From the NCBI RefSeq assembly GCF_900109095.1, contig NZ_FNYZ01000006.1, positions 62,001 to 126,000 of the forward strand: a stretch of 64,000 nt of DNA. Reading direction: 5' to 3'. The DNA comes from Sphingobium sp. AP50. GTDB taxonomy: Bacteria; Pseudomonadota; Alphaproteobacteria; Sphingomonadales; Sphingomonadaceae. How positions within the stretch are numbered: position 1 is the stretch's first letter; the number at the start of each line of letters is the position of its first letter. Shown one piece after another: positions 34,613 to 43,372 of the stretch. Below the pieces are notes generated by a model. It saw only the letters and a list, made by a program, of their open reading frames with translations. It was not told the DNA's origin and ran no database searches. The position numbers were made by a program, and so were the translations under genes.

Positions 34613-35674
34613 TCAGGGCGCTGGCGGGCGGGCGGAGACTTCATCCAGCACTGCCCTCCAGCACTCCGCCACATGGCGGCGGCCATAATGGCGGTCCAGA
34701 TGATCGCGGGCCTGCGCCAGCAACGGCTGTTCGCTCTCCCAGCCATGGGCATAGCGAGCGAGGCCCGCCTGCCAGTCATCCAGCGCGATGAAGGGGCGCA
34801 ATTCCTCATAGGATTCGATCGAATCCGCGATCACGCCCAGCCCGGCCATGATCGCCGTCGCCGGGCGATTGATCGACTTGCCCAGCGTATAGTCGTTGCG
34901 CGCCACGGGGATGATCGCGACCCGATGCTGGCGCAGCGCCAACGGGAAGCTGGCGAGCGACCAGGGCATGAAGAAGCTGGGAATGCCCCAGCCGGGCGCA
35001 GCGGCGCGATAGCTTTTGGGCTGGTTGTTGATGATCGTCAGCGTGACCGGATGGTCCGCAGCAAAGGCGCGCAACTGCGCCATGGCATCGTCCAGCAGGC
35101 CGACGCCGGACACGCCCGCCATATTATTGCCGAACCACACGCAATGGAGCGTGCCGGGATGCGCCGCCAGAAAGGCGCGCAACCGCGACAGGCGGTGGCG
35201 TTCGATCAGCGACAGGCGCAGCGTACCGAGGCTGGACAGATCCTCCAGCATGTCGGGCACCACCCGCACCCGCCCCGCAATCTGCGGGGTGGAGGCCAGC
35301 AGCAACTGCCCCATCCGTTCGGTCGGCACCGTCACCAGATCGGCCTGCGACAACAGGCTGCTGGTGCGCTGGCCGTGGTGCGGCGCGTTCTTCACCCGGT
35401 TATTGGCGAAGCGATTGTCGCATATGTCGAAGATCAGCCCGCATCCGGCCTGCCGCGCGGCCTTGATCGCCTTGCGCGCGCCGCGGCCGAAAGCCTTGGA
35501 GATGATCACCGCGTCATAGCCGTCTGGGCTTTTGAGCCGGGGATAGCGACCGACATCCACCCCGGCTTCGCGCAGCGCCAGGATCGGCTCCAGCACGCGC
35601 AGGCGGATGCTGGCCTTCTTCTTCGAATAGCGCTTGGCGTAGAAGGCGAAACGGCGACCGTTTATGGCTGTCAT
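34613..35674 (-). CDS. Glycosyltransferase-like protein (GT-B fold)
   Basis: 353-aa soluble protein. A basic N-terminus (RRFAFYAKRYSKKKASIRLRV), a Rossmann-like half with AVIISKAFG and CGLIFDICDNRFANN, TVPTERMGQLL and VRVVPDMLEDL is followed by a second half with HCVWFGNNM and a late INRPATAIMAGLGVIADSIESYEEL. That last stretch resembles the donor-binding E-loop region of GT4-type glycosyltransferases. This suggests a sugar transferase of cell-surface polysaccharide synthesis, but the gene stands alone here and the donor and acceptor are unknown. Confidence 0.6.
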   Translation of the reverse strand: MTAINGRRFAFYAKRYSKKKASIRLRVLEPILALREAGVDVGRYPRLKSPDGYDAVIISKAFGRGARKAIKAARQAGCGLIFDICDNRFANNRVKNAPHHGQRTSSLLSQADLVTVPTERMGQLLLASTPQIAGRVRVVPDMLEDLSSLGTLRLSLIERHRLSRLRAFLAAHPGTLHCVWFGNNMAGVSGVGLLDDAMAQLRAFAADHPVTLTIINNQPKSYRAAAPGWGIPSFFMPWSLASFPLALRQHRVAIIPVARNDYTLGKSINRPATAIMAGLGVIADSIESYEELRPFIALDDWQAGLARYAHGWESEQPLLAQARDHLDRHYGRRHVAECWRAVLDEVSARPPAP

Positions 35675-35719
35675 GGGCTGGATATACTCGCGAAGTTGCC
35701 GTCTGATGCCACTGACGCC

Positions 35720-35745
35720 GACGGGGAGGCAAGGCCGTCCCCGTC
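35720..35745. terminator. Hairpin, possible terminator of the minus-strand lipoprotein gene
   Basis: Arms GACGGGGA (35720-35727) and TCCCCGTC (35738-35745) pair over 8 bp, with a smaller inner GGC/GCC stem. A second inverted repeat (AGGAGC / GCTCCT) follows at about 35746-35765. There is no strong T-run. They lie in the 117-bp gap between the lipoprotein stop and the glycosyltransferase start, both on the minus strand. Confidence 0.4.
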
Positions 35746-35791
35746 AGGAGCGAACTAGGTGCTCCTCAGCGCATCCGTTCGCGACGGGCCA

Positions 35792-36775
35792 TTACCGCTT
35801 CCCGGCCACGGAACCGAAGAACGCCAGATCAAACTGCCCCGCCTGATCATAATGCCAATAGTTGAGCGTATAGGCCATTTCCTGCCCTTGCGGCCCGAAA
35901 AAACCACCAGCCAGAGAGAGCGGCCCCAAGCCAGATTCAGGGTTATAGGCCGACCCGGTGAACCCAGCCGTTTCCTGGTCGATACCGCCGGTCCATATGA
36001 ACGGGCCGATATGAACGGTAGTACCGGTTTCAGACCGCCCGTCCAGCGTCACCTCACCGCTGATCCTGCCCGTGAGCAGGCTGACACTCATGGTCGCGCT
36101 CACGGATTCGATATTGTAGCGCACCGCCTGAGCGCTCGATCGACGATCATAAATCACCCCGGTTGCAGCAAACTGGGTAAAGTTGACCGTCGTCTGGGTG
36201 GGCGCGTCGTTGAGCCGGGTCGGAACGCCCATGAAACAATGTTCCTGGAAGTTCGTAGTCGGCGTGCCATCGATCGATGTTTCAATGCGGAGCGCGGTCT
36301 GACGAACATAGTCCAGACTGAGCGGACGAATGATGCTCAAATAGGCGCGACGGCCAGATCCAATGTCCGCTTCGAAACTGCTGCTGACGTTCGTTTCCGA
36401 AACGCGCGAAGATGGCAAAAAGGATAGGTATGGCGGCAGCCCAAGAGCGCCGCTGGGTACAGCGCGATACTCCTGCGTAGCGGCCACGTAGCTTCTTGAG
36501 CCTTCGCGCTCGTAGATTGCACCGGCCTCAAGCGTTGGCATCCCGTTGGCCACCAGAACACCCAGTGAATTGCAGGCAGTCGCGAAACGATAATCCTCCG
36601 TCAGGCCGGCGATCTTGGGATAAGAGGATGTGGGAGTAGGCGTTGGGGTTGGGGTCGGCGTAGGTGTTGGTGTCGGAGCGGGGGTGATCGTACCGCCGGA
36701 ATCGGAATCCCCACCGCCACAGGCCGCAAGTGCGCAAAATGCCACCATCATCAGATGGCTTCGGAAACGATGCAT
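35792..36775 (-). CDS. Surface lipoprotein with TbpB-like barrel domain and Pro-Thr tether
   Basis: 327-aa predicted lipoprotein. Signal MHRFRSHLMMVAFCALAAC with lipobox LAAC, then GGGD and a (PT)n run of seven to eight repeats acting as a spacer (bases about 36620-36690). The remainder is beta-rich, and its end, SLAGGFFGPQGQEMAYTL, matches the FFGP-x-xxE signature of transferrin-binding-protein-like domains found in Slam-dependent surface lipoproteins. Start ATG 36775 is chosen because it gives a proper lipoprotein signal. It is divergent from argJ. Ligand unknown; no Slam or TonB receptor gene is adjacent. Confidence 0.7.
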   Translation of the reverse strand: MHRFRSHLMMVAFCALAACGGGDSDSGGTITPAPTPTPTPTPTPTPTPTSSYPKIAGLTEDYRFATACNSLGVLVANGMPTLEAGAIYEREGSRSYVAATQEYRAVPSGALGLPPYLSFLPSSRVSETNVSSSFEADIGSGRRAYLSIIRPLSLDYVRQTALRIETSIDGTPTTNFQEHCFMGVPTRLNDAPTQTTVNFTQFAATGVIYDRRSSAQAVRYNIESVSATMSVSLLTGRISGEVTLDGRSETGTTVHIGPFIWTGGIDQETAGFTGSAYNPESGLGPLSLAGGFFGPQGQEMAYTLNYWHYDQAGQFDLAFFGSVAGKR

Positions 36776-36803
36776 AAATCCCCCACATAGATGTTCGACC
36801 CGA

Positions 36804-36834
36804 TGCGATTTCGGTTCCCCAACCAGGAATCGCA
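36804..36834. repeat. Two-part hairpin in the lipoprotein-argJ divergent region
   Basis: Outer arms TGCGATT (36804-36810) and AATCGCA (36828-36834) enclose an inner GGTT/AACC stem with a CCCC loop. It is 29 bp upstream of the lipoprotein start codon and could be an operator or leader structure. Confidence 0.35.
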
Positions 36835-36934
36835 TAATGGAAGTGCTTTTGAATTCATGTTGTTACCCAAGCAAGGCGTTTATTTACTTCGACCGGGTTG
36901 GCCCCGGACCGGAAATTGGATAATCGCGCAGACT

Positions 36935-38158
36935 ATGGAAAAATCCCCCCTCGCTCCCGCCGCCTTCCCGTTCCTTCCCGCCATTGACGGCGTGACGCTG
37001 CGAACGGCGCGTGCGGGCTATAAGGCGTGGGAGCGGTGCGACCTGACCTATGTCGAACTGGACGCGGGAACGGCCGTCGCGGGCGTCACCACCCAGAGCA
37101 AATGCCCTTCTCCTGAAGTCGAATGGTGCCGGGATGCCATTCCGCTGGGGTCGGCGCGCGCGCTGGTGGTCAATGCGGGCAATGCCAATGCCTTTACTGG
37201 CCATCGTGGTCGCGCCGCCGTGGAGGCGATCGCTGCCAAGGTGGCCAATCACCTGTCCTGCTTGCCGTCGGACATCTTCGTCTCCTCGACCGGGGTGATC
37301 GGCGTGCCGCTGCCGGTCGACAAGGCCGAAGCGGGGCTGGAAGCCGCGTTCACCGCTACGCCCTGCGACTGGGAAGATGCCGCCGTCACCATCGGGACGA
37401 CCGACACCTATCCCAAGGGCGCGTCAGCCTCCGCGATGATCGGTGGCGTTCGGGTCGAACTGGTGGGCATCATCAAGGGATCGGGCATGATCGCGCCGGA
37501 TATGGCGACGATGCTCGGCTATATCTTCACCGATGCGGCGATCGATCCGGCGCTGTTGCAACAGATGCTGTCGGCCGCGAACAAGCGGACTTTTTCCTGC
37601 ATCACGGTGGATAGCGACACGTCCACCAGCGACACGGTGCTGGCCTTCGCCACCGGCAAGGCGGGCAACGCGCCGCTGACATCGATGGACGATGCGGGAG
37701 CCGATGCCTTCCATGCGGCGCTGAGCGATCTGTGCCGTCAGCTTGCGCATCTGGTGGTGCGCGACGGCGAAGGCGCGACCAAGTTCGTCGAGATCACCGT
37801 CGAGGGCGCGGAAAGCGACGAGAGCGCCCATCGCATCGGCCTGTCGATCGCCAATTCGCCGCTGGTGAAGACCGCTATCGCTGGCGAGGATGCCAATTGG
37901 GGGCGCGTGGTCGCCGCCATCGGCAAGGCGGGAGAACCGGCCGACCGCGACAAGCTGTCCATCCGCTTCGGCGCCACGCAAGTCGCGACCGGCGGCCTGG
38001 CGGTCGAAGGCTATGACGAGGCGCCGGTGGCCGCGCACCTGAAAGGGCAGGATATCGTCATCGGTGTCGATCTGGGGCTGGGCAATGGCCGGGCGACGAT
38101 CTGGACCTGCGATCTGACCCATGGCTATATCTCGATCAACGCGGATTATCGCAGTTAA
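36935..38158 (+). CDS. argJ: Bifunctional glutamate N-acetyltransferase / amino-acid acetyltransferase ArgJ
   Basis: Transfers the acetyl group from N-acetylornithine to glutamate, closing the cyclic arginine pathway. 407 aa. Seen: DGVTLRTARAGYK at the N-terminus, VVNAGNANAFTG, VSSTGVIGVPLP and KGSGMIAPDMATMLGY, in which Thr192 is the self-cleavage point and nucleophile. Later come CITVDSDTSTSDT, LVVRDGEGATKFVEI and ANSPLVKTAIAGEDANWGRV. Start ATG 36935; upstream in-frame codons are not conserved. The phosphatase gene follows after 12 bp. Confidence 0.96.
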   Translation: MEKSPLAPAAFPFLPAIDGVTLRTARAGYKAWERCDLTYVELDAGTAVAGVTTQSKCPSPEVEWCRDAIPLGSARALVVNAGNANAFTGHRGRAAVEAIAAKVANHLSCLPSDIFVSSTGVIGVPLPVDKAEAGLEAAFTATPCDWEDAAVTIGTTDTYPKGASASAMIGGVRVELVGIIKGSGMIAPDMATMLGYIFTDAAIDPALLQQMLSAANKRTFSCITVDSDTSTSDTVLAFATGKAGNAPLTSMDDAGADAFHAALSDLCRQLAHLVVRDGEGATKFVEITVEGAESDESAHRIGLSIANSPLVKTAIAGEDANWGRVVAAIGKAGEPADRDKLSIRFGATQVATGGLAVEGYDEAPVAAHLKGQDIVIGVDLGLGNGRATIWTCDLTHGYISINADYRS

Positions 38159-38170
38159 GGGTCGGGGCTG

Positions 38171-38968
38171 ATGCTGCTGGAACTCCATGATCCCGTCGTC
38201 GCGCTGATGCGGCAGGTGGGGCGCGATATCGTCATGCCGCGCTACCGCAACCTGTCCGCCGACGAGATCAGCGAGAAGGCGGCCAACGACTTCGTCACCA
38301 TCGCCGACAAGGAAAGCGAGTTGCGGTTGTCCGAAGGGCTGGCCGATATCCTGCCCGAAGCCGGGGTGGTCGGCGAAGAGGCTTGCGCCGCCGATCCCAG
38401 TATCTTGGAGCGGGCTGGCGAAGGGTTGAACTGGATCATCGATCCGATCGACGGCACCGGCAATTTCGCGTCGGGCAACCCGCCCTTCGGCATCATGGTG
38501 GCGCTGGCCGATGGCGGCACGACGCTGGCGGGGTGGATACTCGATCCGCTGACCGGACGGCTGTGCCATGCGATGCTGGGCGGTGGCAGCCATATCGACG
38601 GAGAGCAGGTGACGGCGCGGGAAAGCGGCGGCGAATTGCCGATCGCGGCGCTGGCGGTCTACTTCATGGACCCGCAGGAGCGCGCGGACATTCAGCGCCG
38701 GTCGCAGGCCAGCTTTGCGCTGGTGGATATTCCCCGCTGTGCCGCCGAACAATATCCCCGGCTGGTACTGGGGCAGAATGACGTGTCGGTCTTCGCGCGC
38801 ACTTTGCCCTGGGATCATGCGGCGGGCACTTTGTTCGTCAATGAGGCGGGCGGTTGCTGCCAGCGGATCGATGGCACGCCCTTCCGGGTGGGCGATACCC
38901 GCCGTGGATTGATGGGCGCCTCCTCCCCGCGTTTGTGGGACAGGGCGGCGGAGACGTTGTTCGGATAA
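38171..38968 (+). CDS. Inositol monophosphatase family protein
   Basis: Mg-dependent sugar or amino-alcohol phosphatase, 265 aa. The metal site is complete: VVGEEA, WIIDPIDGTGNFASG and the late PWDHAAGTLFVNEAGG. Closest functions in the family are inositol-1-phosphatase, 3'(2'),5'-bisphosphate nucleotidase and histidinol phosphatase (HisN). Being next to argJ gives a faint hint of amino-acid synthesis, but no function is proven. The unusual FASG after GTGN differs from the classical TNFVH. Confidence 0.88.
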   Translation: MLLELHDPVVALMRQVGRDIVMPRYRNLSADEISEKAANDFVTIADKESELRLSEGLADILPEAGVVGEEACAADPSILERAGEGLNWIIDPIDGTGNFASGNPPFGIMVALADGGTTLAGWILDPLTGRLCHAMLGGGSHIDGEQVTARESGGELPIAALAVYFMDPQERADIQRRSQASFALVDIPRCAAEQYPRLVLGQNDVSVFARTLPWDHAAGTLFVNEAGGCCQRIDGTPFRVGDTRRGLMGASSPRLWDRAAETLFG

Positions 38969-38978
38969 GGAAATATCG

Positions 38979-39587
38979 ATGCTGACGATCTGGGGCCGGC
39001 TCAACTCGCACAATGTGAAGAAGGTTGCCTGGTTCGCCGACGAAATCGGCCTGCCCTATATCCGCCATGATGTGGGCGGCAAGTTCGGCATGGATGACGC
39101 CTATCTGGCGAAGAACCCCAATGCGCTGATCCCCACGATCGAGGATGGTGACCTGATCCTGTGGGAATCCAACGCGATCCTGCGTTATCTGGCCGCGCGC
39201 TATGCGCCGCAGATGTGGCCCGCCGATCCGGCCGGGCGGGCGCAGGGCGACAAATGGATGGACTGGCAATTCGCCTTTGCCGATGCGCAGCGCGACGCCT
39301 TCCTGCAACTGGTGCGGACGGCGCCCGATCAGCGAAATGCACAGGTGATTGCGCAATCGGCCGAGGCGAGCGGCAAGGCCATGCTGATCCTGGACCGAGC
39401 ACTAGCGAAACAGCCCTGGCTGTCAGGTGTCGATTTCGGTGTCGCGGATGTGCCGATGGGCGTCTATGCCCATACTTATTTCACGCTGGATATGGCGCGG
39501 CCCGATCTGCCGCATCTGCGCGGTTGGTATGACCGGCTGTGCGGACGGCCGGGCTATGCGAAATCGGTGATGATCCCGCTCACATAA
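38979..39587 (+). CDS. Glutathione S-transferase family protein
   Basis: 202-aa GST-fold protein: thioredoxin-like N-terminal domain (LTIWGRLNSHNVKKVAWFADEIGLPY; NPNALIPTIEDGDLILWESNAILRYLAARY with the cis-Pro and Glu-Ser glutathione-binding residues) and a helical C-terminal domain (WLSGVDFGVADVPMG, RPGYAKSVMIPL). The Ser-His-Asn near residue 10 would supply a Ser or Asn-type active site. Last gene of the argJ unit (10-bp gap) and convergent with trxA. Confidence 0.9.
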   Translation: MLTIWGRLNSHNVKKVAWFADEIGLPYIRHDVGGKFGMDDAYLAKNPNALIPTIEDGDLILWESNAILRYLAARYAPQMWPADPAGRAQGDKWMDWQFAFADAQRDAFLQLVRTAPDQRNAQVIAQSAEASGKAMLILDRALAKQPWLSGVDFGVADVPMGVYAHTYFTLDMARPDLPHLRGWYDRLCGRPGYAKSVMIPLT

Positions 39588-39605
39588 CCCGGCCGCTCCA
39601 TCAGT

Positions 39606-39926
39606 TCACAGGACGCTTTCGATCCAGCCCTTGAGCGCGCTCTTGGGGGCGGCGCCGACCTTGGTCGCGGCGGCTTCGCCATTCTTGAACAGGATCATGG
39701 TCGGGATGCCGCGCACGCCATATTGACCCGGCGCATCGGGATTTTCGTCGATATTGATCTTGGCGATAACCAGCTTGTCGGCCAGTTCCTCGGAGATTTC
39801 CTCCAGAGCCGGGCCGATCATCTTGCACGGGCCGCACCATTCGGCCCAGAAATCGACAAGCACGGGCTTGTCGGAATCGATCACGTCTTCCTTGAAGCTG
39901 ATATCGGTAACTGCCTTGGTGGCCAT
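39606..39926 (-). CDS. trxA: Thioredoxin 1
   Basis: General protein disulfide reductase, 106 aa. The redox motif is WCGPCK with Cys31 and Cys34, preceded by VLVDFWAEW and followed by the cis-Pro [12 protein letters not shown] strong AAGGAG site precedes the ATG. It ends the divL-to-trxA gene run, 56 bp after addA; this order is known from other Alphaproteobacteria including Caulobacter. Confidence 0.97.
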   Translation of the reverse strand: MATKAVTDISFKEDVIDSDKPVLVDFWAEWCGPCKMIGPALEEISEELADKLVIAKINIDENPDAPGQYGVRGIPTMILFKNGEAAATKVGAAPKSALKGWIESVL

Positions 39927-39982
39927 GAATGTCTCCTTTAGTTGAGGCGTATCTAGGGTGAGTGCACGTCCGGCTCAACGGG

Positions 39983-42900
39983 TCAGAGCGGCAAATTCTC
40001 CTGCGCGGGGACAAAGCCGGGCTTGTGCGCCGTCAGCAAGGCGGGCGGCAGGGTGATGAGGCGCGGCGCGCTGGTGTAGAGCAATCCCGCCTCGATCGCG
40101 CGATCGGGGAAGATCACCGCCAGCGCGGCGGCGTAGGCGGCCATCTGCCGGACATGCGCGCCCGGCACGTCGGCCAAAGTCAGTGGCGCGATCCGGCCGG
40201 TCTTGAAATCGGCGAACTGCACGCGGTCCGGGCCGATGCACAGGCGATCGACCGTGCCGGCGATCACCGCTTCACCGACCACTGCGGCGATCGGCGCTTC
40301 GGCGAGCGCGTCTGGCCCAAAGAGCGCGGCATAGTCGGGCGCTTCGATCACGCGAAGTGCCTGTTCGATGACGTCTTGACGTTGCGCGGCGTCCTCTGCC
40401 CCCTGCTGCACCAGCCAGCGATCGGCGGCGTCGCGCCGGCGATCGACCGGGACGGCGGGCAGGCGCTCGAACAATGCGTGGAGCCAGCGGCCGCGCTCGG
40501 CCGCCTGCCGCATCGCTGGAGTTGGCGGCGGATAGGGCACGTCATCCTCGACCTGCGCGGAAGGGGCAAGCGGGCGCGGCGGCCGGGCTTCGGCGGGCGC
40601 AGCCTGTCGCAGCCAGCCCGGCTCGGTCAGTGCGGTTCGTTCGGCGACCGTCTCCGGCTCGGCCTTTCTGGGCGGCAATATCTCGCTGCCCCGCCAGCGG
40701 CGGGTCGCGCCCCAAAGCGGATCGGCATCCCAGTCCGCGCCCAACGAAACCATCGCGCCTTCGACGGCGGCGAACCAGCTTTCGGGCTTCACTTCGCCCT
40801 TTGCGCGCGGCCCCAGCGATCCGGCGACGATCAGCCTCTCCTCTGCGCGGGTAAGGGCGACATAGAGCAGCCGCCAGTGCTCTTCGCGATCGACCTGTGC
40901 GGCGGCGGCGGCGACATCGCCGATCGGCCCCTGTTTCTCCGCCTTGCGCGGGGGCAGGATGGGCAGGCCGTTCCATTCCAGCGAATCCGACCGATTGCCG
41001 GCATCTGGATCGATACAGGCGTCGGCCAGTATGACGATCGGCGCCTGCAGGCCCTTTGCGCCGTGCACGGTCAGCAGCCGCAGCATGTCGCCGGCCGCCG
41101 CCGCATCGCGCACGATCTCCACTTCGCCCCGGTCGAACCAGTCGATGAAGCGCTGAAGCGAGGGATGATCGTCGTTTTCGAAGGCGAGCGCGGCGTTCAG
41201 CAATTCCTCGATCGGGTCGGCGGCTTCGGCGCCCAGCCGCGCGATCAGCCTGCGCCGTCCGTCCATCGGCCCGGACAGGATCGCCTCCAGATAGCGATAG
41301 GGGGTGGTGAAGTCCGCCACGCCCAGCAGGTCGCGCAGCGGCTGGAGCAGGGCGTCGGGCTGCGTCTGGTTGAGGTGGCGCCACAGGCCGGTCCTGCGCC
41401 CGATCAGCCGGGTCATCAATTCGTCCTGGGTCCAGCCGATCAGCGGCGACACCAGCAGCGCGGCAAGGTTCAGCTCATCCTCCGGCTGTACGGCGAAGCG
41501 CAGCGCGGCCAGCAGATCGCGCACGGCCAGCGGGGCGTTCAGGCGCAGCCGGTCGATCCCGGCGACGGCCACCTGCTCTTCATACAGGCGCGCGACGATC
41601 AGGCGGGCCAGTTCGCTGCGGCGGCGGACAAGGATCATGATGTCACCGGCGCGCACCGGGCGGCCCCGGCTTTCCAGCATCAGGCCATCGTCGATCCACT
41701 GCTTGATCTGTCGGGCGATCCGTTGGGCGAGAACACGTTCCTGATCCTCGGCCCAATCCTCCTCGCCCTCTGCTTCTTCGGACAGGTTGGCGACGACGGG
41801 CTTCCAAAGCAGCACTTCGCCGGGGTGGCGGTTGGCGCTGATATGATGGACTTCGCCGCTTTCCAGCCCCAGCCGTTCGCCGCGCAGCGTAGCAATGGTG
41901 CGGTCCACCACGTCCAGCACCGCCGGGGTCGAGCGGAAGCTGCGATCGAGCGAGAGATTGAAGAAGTCATGGCCGGACTGGTCTGCGTCGCGCTTGAACA
42001 GCAGACGGGCGGCTTCGAAATTGGCGGGGCTGGTGCCCTGAAAGCCGAAGATCGCCTGTTTGAAATCGCCCACGGTGAAGATGGTCCGGACTTTCTGTTC
42101 CGGCGACCATTCGACTGCGAAAAACTCCTCGGCCAGCGTGCGGACGATCCGCCATTGCGCGGCATTGGTGTCCTGCGCCTCATCGACCAGGATGTGGTCG
42201 ATCCGCTGGTCCAGCTTGTAACGGATCCATTCGGCGATGCCCGGCTGTTCGAGCAGGCTGGCAGTGCGCGCGATCAGATCATCGAAATCCACCGCGCCGG
42301 CCAGTCGCTTGGCCTGCGCGTAGCCGCGTGCATAGGCGCGGCCGGCATGGAGCGCCTGCGCCAGCAGCGCTGCATAATCGGCGCGCAGCTTCATCGCGAT
42401 CAGCGCGCCGCAGCGCTCATAGAGGCGCATCGCCATGTCGGCATAGCCATCGACCGCCGGGACGAAGCCCTTGCTCTCCAGAAAATCGCCATCCGCCTTC
42501 GCCCAGGCGCGATGCAGGTCGGTCAGCGTCGCCGCCCGGCCTGCGGGATCGAGCACGCGCCATGCGGCGATCCGATCGCATCGCTCCAATGCGCGGGTCT
42601 TGCCCCAGTTAACATTGGCCCGCACCACCCAGTCGAGCGCACGCATGTCGAAGATATCATCGGAACATTGGTCGGCAAGCCATTGATCGATATCGCCATC
42701 GGGCAGGCCGAGCTGCTCCGCCACATAGGGTGCGATCGCTTCGGGCAGGTCGCTCAGCGCATCGCTCCGCGCGGCGCAGCGCAGCAGGAATTGCTCCGCC
42801 CCGCCCTCGCCCAGCCGCAGGCTCAGCGACTGGAGCGCCTCCATCAGCGCGGCATCGCCCTGCTCCTGTGCCGTCACGACAAGGTCGGCCAGCGTCTGCC

Positions 42901-43372
42901 GCGCCAGGCTCGATTGTTCACGCTGGTCGAGCGGGCGGAAGCCCGGCGCAAGATCGGCCTCCAGCGGGAAGGCGGTCAGCAATTGCTGGCAGAAGCCATG
43001 GATGGTCTGGATTCGCAGGCCCCCGCCGGTGGACTCCAGCACTTCGGCAAAGAGGCGGCGGGCATGGTCCTGCATCGCCGGGCCGAAATCCTCGCCCAGC
43101 GCCATCAGGTCCGTCGCCAGCGCAGTCCTGTCCATCTGCACCCAGGCGGCGAGGCGATCATGGATACGATCGGCCATTTCCGCCGCGCCTGCCTTGGTAA
43201 AGGTGAGGCACAGGATATTTTCCGGCCGCACCCCCTGCAACAGCAGGCGGAAGACGCGCGCGGTCAGCACATGGGTCTTGCCCGTGCCGGCGGAGGCCGA
43301 CAGCCAGACATGGGCATCGGGCGCGGCGGCGCGGGCCTGATCGCCCAGCAATTTCTGGAGCGCCTTAGCCAT
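39983..43372 (-). CDS. addA: Double-strand break repair helicase-nuclease AddA
   Basis: UvrD-type helicase with a C-terminal RecB-family nuclease; with AddB it processes double-strand breaks for RecA loading. About 1129 aa. Seen: Walker A SASAGTGKTHVL within the first 40 residues, ILCLTFTKAGAAEM (motif Ia), HILVDEAQDTN (Walker B), FTVGDFKQAIFGFQGT, LLTVHGAKGLQAPIV, LLYVALTRAEERL and the nuclease motif VQFADFKTGRI. Start ATG 43372 (MAKALQK, 8-bp overlap with addB) is preferred; ATG 43384 is 4 codons earlier. Confidence 0.95.
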   Translation of the reverse strand: MAKALQKLLGDQARAAAPDAHVWLSASAGTGKTHVLTARVFRLLLQGVRPENILCLTFTKAGAAEMADRIHDRLAAWVQMDRTALATDLMALGEDFGPAMQDHARRLFAEVLESTGGGLRIQTIHGFCQQLLTAFPLEADLAPGFRPLDQREQSSLARQTLADLVVTAQEQGDAALMEALQSLSLRLGEGGAEQFLLRCAARSDALSDLPEAIAPYVAEQLGLPDGDIDQWLADQCSDDIFDMRALDWVVRANVNWGKTRALERCDRIAAWRVLDPAGRAATLTDLHRAWAKADGDFLESKGFVPAVDGYADMAMRLYERCGALIAMKLRADYAALLAQALHAGRAYARGYAQAKRLAGAVDFDDLIARTASLLEQPGIAEWIRYKLDQRIDHILVDEAQDTNAAQWRIVRTLAEEFFAVEWSPEQKVRTIFTVGDFKQAIFGFQGTSPANFEAARLLFKRDADQSGHDFFNLSLDRSFRSTPAVLDVVDRTIATLRGERLGLESGEVHHISANRHPGEVLLWKPVVANLSEEAEGEEDWAEDQERVLAQRIARQIKQWIDDGLMLESRGRPVRAGDIMILVRRRSELARLIVARLYEEQVAVAGIDRLRLNAPLAVRDLLAALRFAVQPEDELNLAALLVSPLIGWTQDELMTRLIGRRTGLWRHLNQTQPDALLQPLRDLLGVADFTTPYRYLEAILSGPMDGRRRLIARLGAEAADPIEELLNAALAFENDDHPSLQRFIDWFDRGEVEIVRDAAAAGDMLRLLTVHGAKGLQAPIVILADACIDPDAGNRSDSLEWNGLPILPPRKAEKQGPIGDVAAAAAQVDREEHWRLLYVALTRAEERLIVAGSLGPRAKGEVKPESWFAAVEGAMVSLGADWDADPLWGATRRWRGSEILPPRKAEPETVAERTALTEPGWLRQAAPAEARPPRPLAPSAQVEDDVPYPPPTPAMRQAAERGRWLHALFERLPAVPVDRRRDAADRWLVQQGAEDAAQRQDVIEQALRVIEAPDYAALFGPDALAEAPIAAVVGEAVIAGTVDRLCIGPDRVQFADFKTGRIAPLTLADVPGAHVRQMAAYAAALAVIFPDRAIEAGLLYTSAPRLITLPPALLTAHKPGFVPAQENLPL

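Noticed and set aside
36620..36690. Phase-variable simple sequence repeat in the lipoprotein gene
   Set aside because: The (Pro-Thr)n codons vary from unit to unit and each unit is 6 nt, so slippage would be rare and would keep the frame.
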